11,913 nt of DNA, from positions 1-11,913 of the forward strand of contig JALSOD010000138.1 in assembly GCA_026986655.1 (NCBI GenBank), read 5' to 3'. This stretch comes from Caldifarciminota bacterium (lineage in GTDB: Bacteria; Hydrothermota; Hydrothermia; B15-G9; WFZT01). How positions within the stretch are numbered: the first letter of the stretch is position 1; every line of letters starts with the position of its first letter. The notes beneath the pieces are model-generated. The model saw only the letters and a list, made by a program, of their open reading frames with translations, was not told where the DNA came from and did not search any database. This document shows positions 1 through 6,164 of the stretch, piece by piece. The translations under genes were made by a program, and so were the position numbers.

Positions 1-40
1 CCAGTAAATCCAGACCATAGGTGTCTTTTAGGAATTTATA

Positions 41-201
41 GTTAACCGCTTAATTCCATATAGAGTTTCCCCAAATCCCCCTTTGGCAAAAGGGGAATCA
101 GGGGTTCCAAAAGTCCCCCTTGGTGAGGGGAAACAGGGGGATTGTTTTTTCAAGCGGTTTACATCCCCCTTTGTCTCCCTTTTCCCGAAGGGGGATTTTT
201 T
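41..201. repeat. Cluster of CCCCCTT/AAGGGG hairpin repeats bounded in part by an inverted repeat
   Basis: Three related units follow one another. Unit 1 (about 69-104) has a 7-bp stem, CCCCTTT at 78-84 pairing with AAAGGGG at 89-95, inside an outer CCCC/GGGG pair. Unit 2 (about 114-143) has CCCCT at 116-120 pairing with AGGGG at 126-130, then a further run of five Gs. Unit 3 (163-196) has a perfect 9-bp stem. A 13-base imperfect inverted repeat flanks units 1 and 2: GTTAACCGCTTAA at 41-53 and TCAAGCGGTTTAC at 150-162, with 11 of 13 positions complementary. The minus-strand reading frame through the cluster (28-249) gives SPFAKGG-like peptides, a common artefact of this repeat type, so I do not call a gene there. 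The rest of 1-278 shows nothing else recognisable. Whether this is a mobile MITE-like element or a REP-like structure is inference. Confidence 0.75.
163..201 (+). terminator. Intrinsic-terminator-like hairpin
   Basis: ATCCCCCTT (163-171) pairs perfectly with AAGGGGGAT (188-196) across a 16-base loop, and a run of Ts follows to 201. This is the geometry of a rho-independent terminator for transcription entering from the left edge on the plus strand. On the minus strand no T run follows the stem, so it is a poor terminator for queF. It is also the third unit of the repeat cluster, so a terminator role may be incidental. Confidence 0.45.
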
Positions 202-278
202 AATTTTAGCCATTGATCCTGACTCACGTCCAATCTTTATTGTAATCATAATTATATAAAGTATTGCAGTTAATCTGT

Positions 279-638
279 TTAGTCGACTTTCTCCAGTGTT
301 TCGCCCTCTTCCCTTGAAACTGTAACCTCGATACCACCGCGAATATTCACGAATAGCTCAATTTTCAAATATTTAGGTGATATCACATTTTTTAAGTCTT
401 CAAATATTTTGTTTAGCAGGGCTTCATGGGTTGTTCTCTCATTTCTGAAACCCACAAAATAGTACTTCAGACTCTTTAATTCCACCACCTTTTTGTCGGG
501 TACGTAAACAATCCTGATTTTGTAATAATCAGGATTCCCAGAAAAAGGACACAGAGCTGTTAATTCCTCGGTGAAAATTTCAACCTTGTAATTTCTTCCT
601 GGATACTCGTTATCTATTGCTACAAGCATGTTTTCCAT
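279..638 (-). CDS. queF: NADPH-dependent 7-cyano-7-deazaguanine (preQ0) reductase, QueF type I
   Basis: QueF reduces the nitrile of preQ0 to the aminomethyl group of preQ1 with NADPH, in the cytoplasmic queuosine (tRNA wobble base) pathway. The 119-residue protein is the short unimodular type. The nucleophile is Cys30 in TALCPFSGNPDY, with Asp37 seven residues later. The QueF signature ELKSLK is at 53-58, and His71-Glu72 match the substrate-binding His-Glu pair. The Cys-Asp and Cys-Glu spacings (7 and 42) equal those of B. subtilis QueF (Cys55, Asp62, Glu97). The start is fixed by a GGAGGT ribosome site at 644-649. It diverges from hisG, and no other queuosine gene is in the window, so the cell either makes preQ0 from genes elsewhere or salvages it. 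The family assignment is firm. Confidence 0.95.
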   Translation of the reverse strand: MENMLVAIDNEYPGRNYKVEIFTEELTALCPFSGNPDYYKIRIVYVPDKKVVELKSLKYYFVGFRNERTTHEALLNKIFEDLKNVISPKYLKIELFVNIRGGIEVTVSREEGETLEKVD

Positions 639-666
639 AGTTTACCTCCGGGATTTGATGGTCTTT

Positions 667-695
667 ACTATAAAACAAGTGCCCCAAAAACTCAA
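667..695 (-). promoter_or_regulatory. Probable sigma70-type promoter of queF
   Basis: On the minus strand TTGAGT (690-695) and TATAGT (667-672) are separated by exactly 17 bases, a good housekeeping-sigma match. Transcription would start near position 660 and give a leader of about 22 bases carrying the GGAGGT site. That is too short for a preQ1 riboswitch. Confidence 0.6.
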
Positions 696-739
696 TTAAA
701 AATTTTTCCACTTTTTATGTCCAGAGGTGAGCCATAAAA

Positions 740-769
740 TTGTGAAAAATTTGCCATCTACTGTATAAT
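740..769 (+). promoter_or_regulatory. Probable promoter of the his operon
   Basis: A perfect TATAAT at 764-769 is preceded by TTGTGA at 740-745, an 18-base spacer and 4 of 6 matches to the -35 consensus. The expected start near 776 gives a leader of about 50 bases before hisG. That start also lies downstream of the ATG at 771, which argues against the longer N-terminus. I see no His-rich leader peptide or T-box in the leader. Confidence 0.6.
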
Positions 770-816
770 TATGCACTCTTTTACAAGACCTGCCGATAAA
801 TTGTGCTATTCCCTAT

Positions 817-821
817 GGAGG
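817..821 (+). promoter_or_regulatory. Ribosome binding site that fixes the hisG start
   Basis: GGAGG lies six bases before the ATG at 828. The in-frame ATG at 771 has no such site and would add 19 residues that precede the normal HisG N-terminus. Confidence 0.85.
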
Positions 822-827
822 ATAAGT

Positions 828-1682
828 ATGAAAAAATTTAAACTTGTGGTGCCGAAAGGCAGAATTTACAAAAATGTCGTTGAGCTACTCGGGGATATTG
901 GAATCAGGGTAGAAGCCGATGATAGAACTTACAGGCCGTATGTAAATGATCCTGAGATCTACGTAAAGATAATGAAGCCTCAGAATATTCCAAAGCTTGT
1001 CGAGATTGGGGCTCATGATGCCGGTTTTACGGGATTTGACTGGATACTCGAGACAGGTGCCGATGTGGTTGAGCTCCTTGATACAGGATTTGATCCCGTT
1101 AAAATCGTAGCTGCCATACCTGTGGATTCCAGTTGGGAAAACCTTAAAAATAGGAAAGTCATAGCGGCCTCAGAATATGAAAACATAACCAGGAAATTTC
1201 TTGAGGAGCAAGGACTCGACTATATTTTTATACGTACTTTCGGCGCCACAGAGGTCTTTCCACCAGAGGATGCTGACCTGATTGTAGATAATTCAGCTAC
1301 CGGCCGTACACTTGAAATGAATAGGCTGAAGGTTGTTAAGGAGCTCTTTTCCTCTTCTACGAGATTTATCGTAAACAAGGAGGTACTCAAGGACAAATGG
1401 AAGAAGGAGAAAATCGATGAGATGCTTATGCTTTTCGAAGCTGTTTTGAACGCACGGGAGAGGGTCATGCTTGAAATGAACGTTCCAAAGGACAGGTTCG
1501 AGGAAATTGTCAAAATCCTACCGTGCATGAGGGCTCCGACAGTAGCTCCTCTCTACGGTGATCAGGGATATGCGATTAAAATTGCTGTCAAAAAGGAAGA
1601 GGTACGATCTCTCATTCCCCTTTTGAAAAAAATGGGTGCAACCGATATCCTTGAATACGAATTGAGGAAGGTAATAGCATGA
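828..1682 (+). CDS. hisG: ATP phosphoribosyltransferase, long form
   Basis: HisG catalyses the first, committed step of histidine synthesis: ATP plus PRPP gives phosphoribosyl-ATP. The 284-residue product is the long form. Residues about 1-205 are the periplasmic-binding-protein-like catalytic domain and about 206-284 the PII/ACT-like regulatory domain, which in this family binds histidine for feedback inhibition; HisZ is therefore not expected to be needed. The PRPP/phosphate-binding loop is DLIVDNSATGRTLEMNRL from Asp150, and the N-terminus has the usual VPKGRI. The ATG at 828 is chosen over an in-frame ATG at 771 because of the GGAGG site at 817-821, the promoter position and the family N-terminus. 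Its TGA overlaps the hisC ATG (ATGA at 1679-1682), so the two are probably translationally coupled. A slightly unusual point is Asn-Ser in the loop, where many HisGs have Ile/Val-Ser/Glu. Confidence 0.95.
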   Translation: MKKFKLVVPKGRIYKNVVELLGDIGIRVEADDRTYRPYVNDPEIYVKIMKPQNIPKLVEIGAHDAGFTGFDWILETGADVVELLDTGFDPVKIVAAIPVDSSWENLKNRKVIAASEYENITRKFLEEQGLDYIFIRTFGATEVFPPEDADLIVDNSATGRTLEMNRLKVVKELFSSSTRFIVNKEVLKDKWKKEKIDEMLMLFEAVLNARERVMLEMNVPKDRFEEIVKILPCMRAPTVAPLYGDQGYAIKIAVKKEEVRSLIPLLKKMGATDILEYELRKVIA

Positions 1683-3403
1683 AAAAATATCTTGAGAAGC
1701 TAAAGCCATACCCTTTACCGTCATATCCTCGGCGAGATAAGATTAGACTCGATCTGAATGAAAACTCCTTCGGGCCAGCCCCTCAGGTTTTAGAAGTGGT
1801 TAGAAATGCATCATCAGAGGACATTGCCGTTTATCCCGACTACAGAGAGATAGAAGAAAAAATCGCGGAATACGTTGGCGTGAAAAAAGAATACGTGGTC
1901 ATAACAAACGGGGCTGACGATGCCATAAAGTGTGTTTTCGAGGGGATCGTGGATCACGGAGACAGGGTACTCATACCGTTCCCCACCTACTCCATGTATG
2001 AAATTTACACCGACCTCTACGATGGTAAGAAGATTTTCGTAAATTATGGAAGCGATTTTGTCTTCCCTACCCATGAATTTATTAAAAATCTGGAGGATGT
2101 AGACCTCGCAATTGTGGTAAATCCGGCTAATCCCACCGGAGACAAGATTTCCCGTGAAGAATTTTTAAAAATTCTGGAAGCCGCCGGGAAAACTCCTGTC
2201 TTACTTGATGAAACATACTGGCAATTTGGAGGTGAAACCTTTGCATCTCTTGTAGAAGAATTCGACAATCTCTTTGTGATTCATTCCTTTTCCAAGCTCT
2301 TTTCAATGGCCGGTGTAAGATTGGGATATGTTGTGACAAGAAACCGTGAACTCATTGAAAAAGTTATCGAGCCGTTCAGAGTCAACTCTCTCGCAGTGAA
2401 ACTTGGACTTGCATCGCTGGAAAATATTGAATACTACAACGGTTTATTAGAAAAAATCTCAAAGAACCGGGCGTTTCTTGTGGCAGAATTCAACAGAAGA
2501 GGACTCAGTGCAAGGAATACTTTCACAAATTTCATTCTCGTGGATGCGGGGAATCGGGCCGATTTTATCAAGTCAGAACTATATAAACGTGGAATCTTGA
2601 TAAAATTATATAAAAGTCCGGAGCTGCTTGCCGGTTTCTTGAGGATAAGTGTCGGGAAATCGGATGAATTGAAGGAGCTTTTCAGAAATCTTGATAAGAT
2701 AATGCCTTCTGAGGCACTTATTTTTGACATGGATGGTGTTCTTGTTGATGTGAGAGAATCCTACAGAACAGCCATCAAGGAAACGGCAGAGTATTTCACT
2801 AATGACGAGGTTCCTTACGAAGAGATTCAGGAATTCAAAAATCGCGGAGGATTGAACAATGATTGGGACCTGACCCTTGAAATAGTGAGGGCCCACGGTG
2901 TCAATGTCTCGCGCGATCAAATTATCGAAAAATTCCAAAAACTATTTCTGGGAGAAAACTTTGATGGGTTTATATCGAGGGAGAAGTGGATTCTCAGAAA
3001 GGAGATTTTAGAGGAGCTCTTCAGAAGTTATCGACTGGCAATTTTCACCTCGAGGCCGCGTGAAGAAGCCCTATATACCCTCAAAAAGTATGGAGTAGAT
3101 AAATTTTTTGACATAATCGTCTCTCTCGATGATGTCAATGAGACAAAGCCCTCTCCTGAAGGAATTTTAAGAATCATTGATAGATTAAAGGTGACTCCTG
3201 GTAATACTTTATACTTCGGCGATACTGTTGATGACATGGCGGCGGCTAAAAATGCAGGGGTTGCTGGTGTAGGAATCGCCCCACCAGGAGGAGACTTAAA
3301 ATTTTACAAAGAGCTGTTCAAGAAATATGGAGCAGTCGACACCCTCGGAAGTATAAACGAGATTGTAAATTTTCTTGAAAAATGGAAAAAACGGAGTGAA
3401 TGA
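1679..3403 (+). CDS. hisC: Fused histidinol-phosphate aminotransferase and HAD-family phosphatase
   Basis: Residues 1-341 form a complete fold-type I PLP aminotransferase of the HisC family: LNENSFGP at 26-33, VNPANPTGD, LLDETYW, the PLP lysine Lys206 in SFSKLFSMAGVRLGY, and LRISVG near the end. It converts imidazole acetol-phosphate plus glutamate to histidinol-phosphate. Residues about 345-574 form a complete HAD hydrolase: motif I DMDGVLVD (nucleophile Asp350, Asp352), a helical C1-type cap at about 364-440, motif II Thr457 in FTSRP, motif III Lys490, and motif IV GDTVDD (Asp515, Asp518, Asp519). The junction has almost no linker, and the internal Met342 has no well-placed ribosome site, so one polypeptide is likely. 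The HAD half is inferred to be the histidinol-phosphate phosphatase, the next step; it resembles the TIGR01548 type of HAD but its specificity is not proven by sequence. The start overlaps the hisG stop, and GAGGAAG at 1664-1670 is the ribosome site. Confidence 0.92.
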   Translation: MKKYLEKLKPYPLPSYPRRDKIRLDLNENSFGPAPQVLEVVRNASSEDIAVYPDYREIEEKIAEYVGVKKEYVVITNGADDAIKCVFEGIVDHGDRVLIPFPTYSMYEIYTDLYDGKKIFVNYGSDFVFPTHEFIKNLEDVDLAIVVNPANPTGDKISREEFLKILEAAGKTPVLLDETYWQFGGETFASLVEEFDNLFVIHSFSKLFSMAGVRLGYVVTRNRELIEKVIEPFRVNSLAVKLGLASLENIEYYNGLLEKISKNRAFLVAEFNRRGLSARNTFTNFILVDAGNRADFIKSELYKRGILIKLYKSPELLAGFLRISVGKSDELKELFRNLDKIMPSEALIFDMDGVLVDVRESYRTAIKETAEYFTNDEVPYEEIQEFKNRGGLNNDWDLTLEIVRAHGVNVSRDQIIEKFQKLFLGENFDGFISREKWILRKEILEELFRSYRLAIFTSRPREEALYTLKKYGVDKFFDIIVSLDDVNETKPSPEGILRIIDRLKVTPGNTLYFGDTVDDMAAAKNAGVAGVGIAPPGGDLKFYKELFKKYGAVDTLGSINEIVNFLEKWKKRSE

Positions 3404-3404
3404 A

Positions 3405-3989
3405 ATGAGAGAAGCATTCATCGAAAGAAAGACAGGGGAGACGAAGATCAGTGTTTATGTAAGATTAGAGGGTAGAGGTGAAGGGAAGATTGATACTGGT
3501 ATCGGATTTTTCGATCACATGCTGGAAAATTTTTCTCGTCACGGTCTCTTTGATATCCGAGTAAAGGCTGCAGGAGACCTTCACGTGGATGCACATCATA
3601 CGGTGGAGGACACAGGAATCGCACTTGGAGAAGCCTTTAAGAGGGCCCTCGGGGACAAAAGGGGCATCAAGCGAGCTGGATTTTTTATTTTCCCGATGGA
3701 TGAAGCTCTCTCCCTTGTATCAGTGGACATATCTGGGAGACCGTTTGTCAACTTTGATTACAGATTTTCAAACCCTAAGTTAGGTGAATTTGACACAGAG
3801 TTGGTGAAGGAATTCCTGAACGGATTTGCGCGCAGTCTCGCCATGACCGTTCATGTGAAGGTTTTTGAGGGTGAGAATACACATCACATCATTGAATCCA
3901 TTTTTAAGGCATTTGGCAGGGCAATGAAAGAGGCTGTTGAATTGATACCAGGCATTAACGAAATTCCAAGTACAAAAGGCGTGATATGA
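3405..3989 (+). CDS. hisB: Imidazoleglycerol-phosphate dehydratase
   Basis: HisB dehydrates imidazoleglycerol-phosphate to imidazole acetol-phosphate, the substrate of the upstream HisC. The 194-residue monofunctional enzyme has both metal-binding motifs: HVDAHHTVED with His60, His64 and His65, and GENTHHIIE with His160 and His161, which ligate the two Mn ions. Other family marks are GFFDHML (after GI) and the C-terminal STKGVI. An upstream in-frame ATG at 3375 lies inside hisC; I prefer 3405, which starts one base after the hisC TGA, because GGAG at 3393-3396 is well spaced and the N-terminus (MREAFIERKTGETKI) fits the family. It lacks the N-terminal phosphatase domain of enterobacterial HisB, consistent with the phosphatase being carried on HisC here. 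Its stop overlaps hisH (ATGA at 3986-3989). Confidence 0.96.
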   Translation: MREAFIERKTGETKISVYVRLEGRGEGKIDTGIGFFDHMLENFSRHGLFDIRVKAAGDLHVDAHHTVEDTGIALGEAFKRALGDKRGIKRAGFFIFPMDEALSLVSVDISGRPFVNFDYRFSNPKLGEFDTELVKEFLNGFARSLAMTVHVKVFEGENTHHIIESIFKAFGRAMKEAVELIPGINEIPSTKGVI

Positions 3990-4603
3990 GAATCGGAATC
4001 ATTGATTACGGAGCTGGTAATCTACTCTCCGTTAAGAAGGCGTTCGACTTTCTTGGTGTGAATGCATTCTTTGTGAAGTCGGATGGAGAAATGGAAAGCG
4101 CAAGAGCAATTGTCCTCCCTGGTGTTGGAGCCTTTGGATCTGCTATGGAGAGCCTCAAAGATCTAAAGTCGTCAATCGTTGAGTGGATAAATGACGGTAA
4201 GCCGTACCTCGGTATCTGCCTCGGGTTACAACTGCTATTCGAGGAGAGTGAGGAATCGCCAGGCGTAAAGGGTCTTTCGGTTCTTCAGGGAAAGGTTGCC
4301 AGGTTCCAGGCTGACAAGGTCCCCCAGATCGGCTGGAATAGCATTCATATAATAAAGAATACACCAGTTTTCGAAGGTATTCAGGATGGTGAATACTTTT
4401 ATTTCCTGCACAGTTATTACGTCGTTCCCGAGAATGACGAGATCATTATCTCTAAAACTGTTTACGGAGGGGAAACCTACACCTCTGGAGTTCAAAAGGG
4501 AAACCTTGTTGCAGTTCAGTTCCACCCGGAGAAAAGTGGTCAGGCTGGTCTGAAATTCCTCAAAAACTGGCTCAACTTCTTAAGGAAAATTTCAAAACCT
4601 TAA
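3986..4603 (+). CDS. hisH: Imidazole glycerol phosphate synthase, glutamine amidotransferase subunit
   Basis: HisH hydrolyses glutamine and channels ammonia to HisF, which makes imidazoleglycerol-phosphate and AICAR. The 205-residue class I amidotransferase has the N-terminal IDYGAGNLLSVKKA, GVGAFGSAM, the nucleophile Cys78 in GICLGLQLLFE, and His180 with Glu182 in FHPEKS, so the catalytic triad is intact. Its obligate partner hisF, with hisA, hisIE and hisD, does not follow; the operon ends here and a convergent gene begins. The remaining genes are expected elsewhere on the chromosome. The start overlaps the hisB stop by four bases, suggesting coupled translation; only a weak AAAGG precedes it. 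Confidence 0.96.
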   Translation: MRIGIIDYGAGNLLSVKKAFDFLGVNAFFVKSDGEMESARAIVLPGVGAFGSAMESLKDLKSSIVEWINDGKPYLGICLGLQLLFEESEESPGVKGLSVLQGKVARFQADKVPQIGWNSIHIIKNTPVFEGIQDGEYFYFLHSYYVVPENDEIIISKTVYGGETYTSGVQKGNLVAVQFHPEKSGQAGLKFLKNWLNFLRKISKP

Positions 4604-4631
4604 GTCGTTAGAAAAACTGCAAAACTCCTCG

Positions 4632-4659
4632 CTCCCGGAGAGTACTTTTATCTCTGGAG
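4632..4659. terminator. Possible hairpin between convergent hisH and radical SAM genes
   Basis: CTCC (4632-4635) plus AGAG (4639-4642) can pair with CTCT (4652-4655) plus GGAG (4656-4659), leaving a 3-base bulge and a 9-base loop. No clean T run follows on the plus strand; on the minus strand short T runs occur further on. It lies in the 72-base gap between convergent stops, where a bidirectional terminator would be expected, but the structure is weak. Confidence 0.25.
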
Positions 4660-4675
4660 GCTGTTCGAAAGTTAT

Positions 4676-5659
4676 TTAATCATTAAACTGAGACGAGGGT
4701 GGAAATTTTTTAAGAGGAATGCCGATCTGGAATTTCTTGCCCTGATGGGTGTTTAGTTCCTCAAGCAATTTTTCTACAGCCTGGATACCGAGGAATTTGT
4801 TTGAAGTCCACTTAGGGGCGATTAATCCCTTTTCAGCTTTCCCGGCCAATCTATGAACGATTATTCTGGGGGATAGATTCTCGAGAAATTTAACTGCTAT
4901 TTTTGCATATTCTTCAGGTGTTTCATAAACTTTTAGTTTCCCAATACGGTAAATTTTGGCAAGTTCTGTGCCTTCAACTACATATAGATGGTGCATTTTC
5001 ACTCCGTCAATCCCAAGGGCTGAGATTGCCCTTGCAGTTTCTACCATTTCTGCTTCAGTTTCTCCTGGTAAACCAAGGATAACATGTGTAAGAACCCTTA
5101 TCCCGCGTTTTTTTGCCCTCAGAACTGCATCAATAATTTCCGCTACACCATGAAACCTTTTTATCTTTTTCAGGGTGCGAAAATGCATGCTCTGGACACC
5201 GATTTCGAGCCATAGATATGTTTTTTTCGATAATTCAGAAATTAAATCGAGGATTTCATCTGGAAGTAAATCTGGGCGGGTTGATATAGAGAGTCCTACC
5301 ACCCCTTCCACCGATAGCGCTTCTTCATAGAGGTTCCTGAGCTTTTCTGGTGGCGCATAGGTGTTGGAAAAACTTTGAAAGTAGGCAATGAATTTTTGTA
5401 CCTTGTACCTATTTCCAAGTAGTTCCATTCCCTTTTTAAGTTGTTCAGTAATGGGAATTTCGGGTTCAACATAGGAAGCTCTTGAGCCAACTTCATCGCA
5501 GTATATACATCCGCCTGTGGCAAGAAGTCCATCTCTATTCGGACAGGTAAAGCCCGCGTCAATAGCTACCCTGTAAACTTTCTCGCCGAAGAGTTTCTTT
5601 AGGTGCTCGTTAAGACTGTTGTATCGTCTGCCGCCCCATTCTTTTAAGTAATTCTGCAT
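4676..5659 (-). CDS. Radical SAM protein of the YhcC (TIGR01212) family
   Basis: This is a 327-residue radical SAM enzyme of the YhcC type, whose reaction is not settled as far as I know. The cluster-binding cysteines are Cys39, Cys51 and Cys54 in GFTCPNRDG and GGCIYC: the long CX11CX2C spacing and the TCPNRDG sequence are typical of this family rather than the canonical CX3CX2C. Further family marks are WGGRRYNSL near the N-terminus, YFQSFSNTYAP at 93-103, STRPDLL at 126-132, LEIGVQSM at 151-158 and HVILGLPGET. The fold is Elp3-like (substrate class unknown, possibly RNA or protein modification by analogy). The chosen ATG matches the family start, yet no ribosome site precedes it and a TATAAT box ends only eight bases upstream. 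It stands alone on the minus strand between hisH and the usp gene. Confidence 0.9.
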   Translation of the reverse strand: MQNYLKEWGGRRYNSLNEHLKKLFGEKVYRVAIDAGFTCPNRDGLLATGGCIYCDEVGSRASYVEPEIPITEQLKKGMELLGNRYKVQKFIAYFQSFSNTYAPPEKLRNLYEEALSVEGVVGLSISTRPDLLPDEILDLISELSKKTYLWLEIGVQSMHFRTLKKIKRFHGVAEIIDAVLRAKKRGIRVLTHVILGLPGETEAEMVETARAISALGIDGVKMHHLYVVEGTELAKIYRIGKLKVYETPEEYAKIAVKFLENLSPRIIVHRLAGKAEKGLIAPKWTSNKFLGIQAVEKLLEELNTHQGKKFQIGIPLKKFPPSSQFND

Positions 5660-5667
5660 AGTGGAAA

Positions 5668-5673
5668 ATTATA
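5668..5673 (-). promoter_or_regulatory. Candidate -10 box of the radical SAM gene
   Basis: A perfect TATAAT on the minus strand leaves only eight bases before the ATG at 5659, so transcription would begin at or within a few bases of the start codon. There is no clear -35 match (a C-rich stretch lies at the right distance) and no Shine-Dalgarno. This fits a leaderless mRNA but could be chance in AT-rich DNA. Confidence 0.4.
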
Positions 5674-5729
5674 ACTTTACTTGTATGTCGGGGAAATAAC
5701 TTTTAAAATTTAAAAAAAGGAGGTTTGCA

Positions 5730-6164
5730 ATGTATGAGAAAATTCTCTACCCTACAGATGGTTCCGAGTGTTCAAAGAGGGCTTTGAAACACGTGGTGGA
5801 AATTGCGAAGAAATTTAATTCAAAGGTTTTCATTCTGCACGCATTTCCATTTATTCCAGAATATATTGGTTCAGAGTACAGAGAAAAGATTGTATCCCAG
5901 AGTACACTGGAGTCAGAGAGAATTACAAAAGAAGCGGCTGCAGTATTAGAGGAAAATGGGATCGAGTACGAAGTGGAGATTATTGAGGGACCTGCACATA
6001 AGGCGATTTTGAATGTAGCCGATGTAAGAGATGTAGATTTGATAATCATGGGTTCAAGGGGTGTTTCAGCTATAGCAGGGGTATTGCTTGGTAGTGTATC
6101 TCAGAGGGTGGTAACACATTCCAGGTGCCCTGTCCTGGTCGTTAGGGAGGGAAAAGGTGAGTAA
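5730..6164 (+). CDS. Universal stress protein, UspA family, ATP-binding type
   Basis: This 144-residue protein is a single Usp domain of Rossmann-like alpha/beta fold, cytoplasmic and probably dimeric. The N-terminus YPTDGSECSKRALKH has the conserved Asp10, and the nucleotide-binding signature GSRG at 108-111, nine residues, then GS at 121-122 matches the G-2X-G-9X-G(S/T) rule of ATP-binding Usps such as MJ0577. The C-terminus CPVLVVR is typical. Usps are linked to stress and energy-limitation responses; the specific role here is unknown. A full-length Shine-Dalgarno, AAAGGAGGT at 5716-5724, sets the start. The last eight bases overlap the GTG start of hslV, so the two are probably co-translated, which hints at a stress or proteostasis transcription unit. 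Confidence 0.92.
   Translation: MYEKILYPTDGSECSKRALKHVVEIAKKFNSKVFILHAFPFIPEYIGSEYREKIVSQSTLESERITKEAAAVLEENGIEYEVEIIEGPAHKAILNVADVRDVDLIIMGSRGVSAIAGVLLGSVSQRVVTHSRCPVLVVREGKGE

Noticed and set aside
28..249. 73-codon minus-strand reading frame
   Set aside because: It is built from the hairpin repeats (SPFGK, SPFAKGG peptides), has no ribosome site and no independent coding signal.
639..666. preQ1 riboswitch in the queF leader
   Set aside because: The leader from the predicted promoter is only about 22 bases and shows no hairpin plus A-rich tail ending in the ribosome site.
771..827. N-terminal extension of hisG from ATG 771, or a His leader peptide
   Set aside because: The ATG lies before the predicted transcription start, lacks a ribosome site, and the peptide contains a single His.
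2702..2710. Internal start that would make the HAD phosphatase a separate protein
   Set aside because: Met342 is in frame, but the only purine-rich site (AAGGAG) is about 25 bases upstream, too far, and there is no stop between the domains.
5696..5718. AT-rich inverted repeat TTTTAAAATTTAAAA before usp
   Set aside because: Low-complexity A/T palindrome next to the ribosome site; no GC stem and no operator family recognised.
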